Source: Zetaproteobacteria bacterium (GTDB lineage Bacteria; Pseudomonadota; Zetaproteobacteria; Mariprofundales; Mariprofundaceae). Taken from it: a stretch of DNA of 5,779 nt. Position numbers and translations under genes: made by a program. The stretch spans positions 1 to 5,779 of the forward strand of contig JAJRVG010000075.1 of the NCBI GenBank assembly GCA_021545595.1. The letters are read 5' to 3'. Below, one piece after another: positions 5,215-5,779 of the stretch (within the stretch, counting starts at the first letter, position 1; each line of letters starts with the position of its first letter). Under the pieces are notes generated by a model. That model was not told the DNA's origin and ran no database searches. It saw only the letters and a program-made list of their open reading frames with translations.

Positions 5215-5779
5215 ATGGGAGACGAGGATCAGCTAAAGCAGGACGAGCGATGGATGAAAAAGGCCATTCAGCTCGCCAGAAAGGGAGTGGGGACAACTCA
5301 TCCCAACCCGCGTGTCGGTGCTGTTGTTGTAAAGAATGGCGTCATTGCTGGCGAGGGCTGGCATCAGCGTACCGGTGAACCTCATGCGGAAATCAATGCA
5401 CTTCAGAAAGCCGGGAGCAATGCCCGGGGTGGAACCATTTATGTAACGCTTGAGCCGTGTTCATCAACGGGCAAGACCCCTCCCTGTACCGAAGCCATAC
5501 AACGAGCGGGCATCTGGCGTGTGGTCTATGCCTCCTCCGACCCGAACCCGAAGATGACCGGAGGTGGAAAGCTTCTGGAAGCTCATAATGTTGATGTTAC
5601 CGGCGGCGTTCTTCGTGATGAGGCAGGCAGGTTGAATAAACCGTTTTTCCACTATATAAAGACCGGCAGGCCCTATATTACAGCCAAAGCAGCCATCTCT
5701 CTGGATGGCAAGCTTGCGACACATCTGCATGACTCGGAGTGGATCAGTGGAGAGCAGTCACGAAAACATGCGCATGGAC
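5215..5779 (+). CDS. ribD: Bifunctional riboflavin biosynthesis protein RibD (C-terminus beyond window)
   Basis: RibD carries out two successive steps of riboflavin synthesis: zinc-dependent deamination of the pyrimidine from GTP cyclohydrolase II, then NADPH reduction of its ribosyl chain. 188 residues are in view of a usual 360-380. The deaminase domain has THPNPRVGAV at 28-37, zinc ligand H57 and catalytic E59 in PHAE, and zinc ligands C82 and C91 in PCSSTGKTPPC. The reductase domain begins near 152 with RPYITAKAAISLDGKLAT and continues to the edge. S84 replaces the histidine usual in PCSHxGxTPPC. The start is ATG 5215: an in-frame TAA at 5209 bars anything further upstream, and this start keeps the DE-xx-M segment found at the N-terminus of E. 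coli RibD. ATG 5254 (M14) has a better-spaced AGGA and is the alternative. The gene diverges from yaaA. No FMN riboswitch precedes it. Confidence 0.95.
   Translation, partial: MGDEDQLKQDERWMKKAIQLARKGVGTTHPNPRVGAVVVKNGVIAGEGWHQRTGEPHAEINALQKAGSNARGGTIYVTLEPCSSTGKTPPCTEAIQRAGIWRVVYASSDPNPKMTGGGKLLEAHNVDVTGGVLRDEAGRLNKPFFHYIKTGRPYITAKAAISLDGKLATHLHDSEWISGEQSRKHAHG

Overview
The window holds a compact run of housekeeping and stress genes from a proteobacterium. The evidence is an E. coli-like YaaA, a full-length PolA with its proofreading residues intact, and a RibD of the E. coli/Bacillus type. Base composition looks moderate, near half G+C by eye. A zetaproteobacterium or gammaproteobacterium is plausible, but the sequence alone does not settle this.

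Layout. Four genes lie on the minus strand. Read in transcription order (right to left) they are: yaaA (peroxide stress protein, 3983-4747); a cytoplasmic DsbA-like CxxC oxidoreductase that starts with TTG 9 nt after the yaaA stop (3368-3973); a short LexA/UmuD-like S24 peptidase without a DNA-binding domain (2835-3296); and polA (start 2739, running off the left edge at 1). On the right, ribD (5215 to the edge) is on the plus strand and lacks its C-terminus. Between yaaA and ribD is a gap of about 470 nt. It has no credible protein gene but is dense in perfect stem-loops.

Two things stand out. First, polA is interrupted by one in-frame TAA at 2095-2097, codon 215. The remaining 698 codons to the window edge stay open in the same frame and keep every 3'-5' exonuclease and polymerase catalytic residue checked. 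No ATG, GTG or TTG occurs in frame for 486 nt after the stop. This is therefore a very recent nonsense change or a sequence error, not an obviously designed split polymerase. Second, the yaaA-ribD gap looks like a large structured RNA of about 370-390 nt, probably read on the plus strand. Its size and multi-helix layout recall HEARO/omega-RNAs, the guide RNAs of IscB elements, here without any IscB gene. That family assignment is an inference from memory and needs a covariance-model search.

The minus-strand genes share a stress and repair theme: peroxide/iron control, thiol redox, an autoproteolytic SOS-type peptidase, and repair synthesis. A direct-repeat array of CTGT half-sites (minus-strand reading) lies just upstream of the LexA-like gene and may be its operator.
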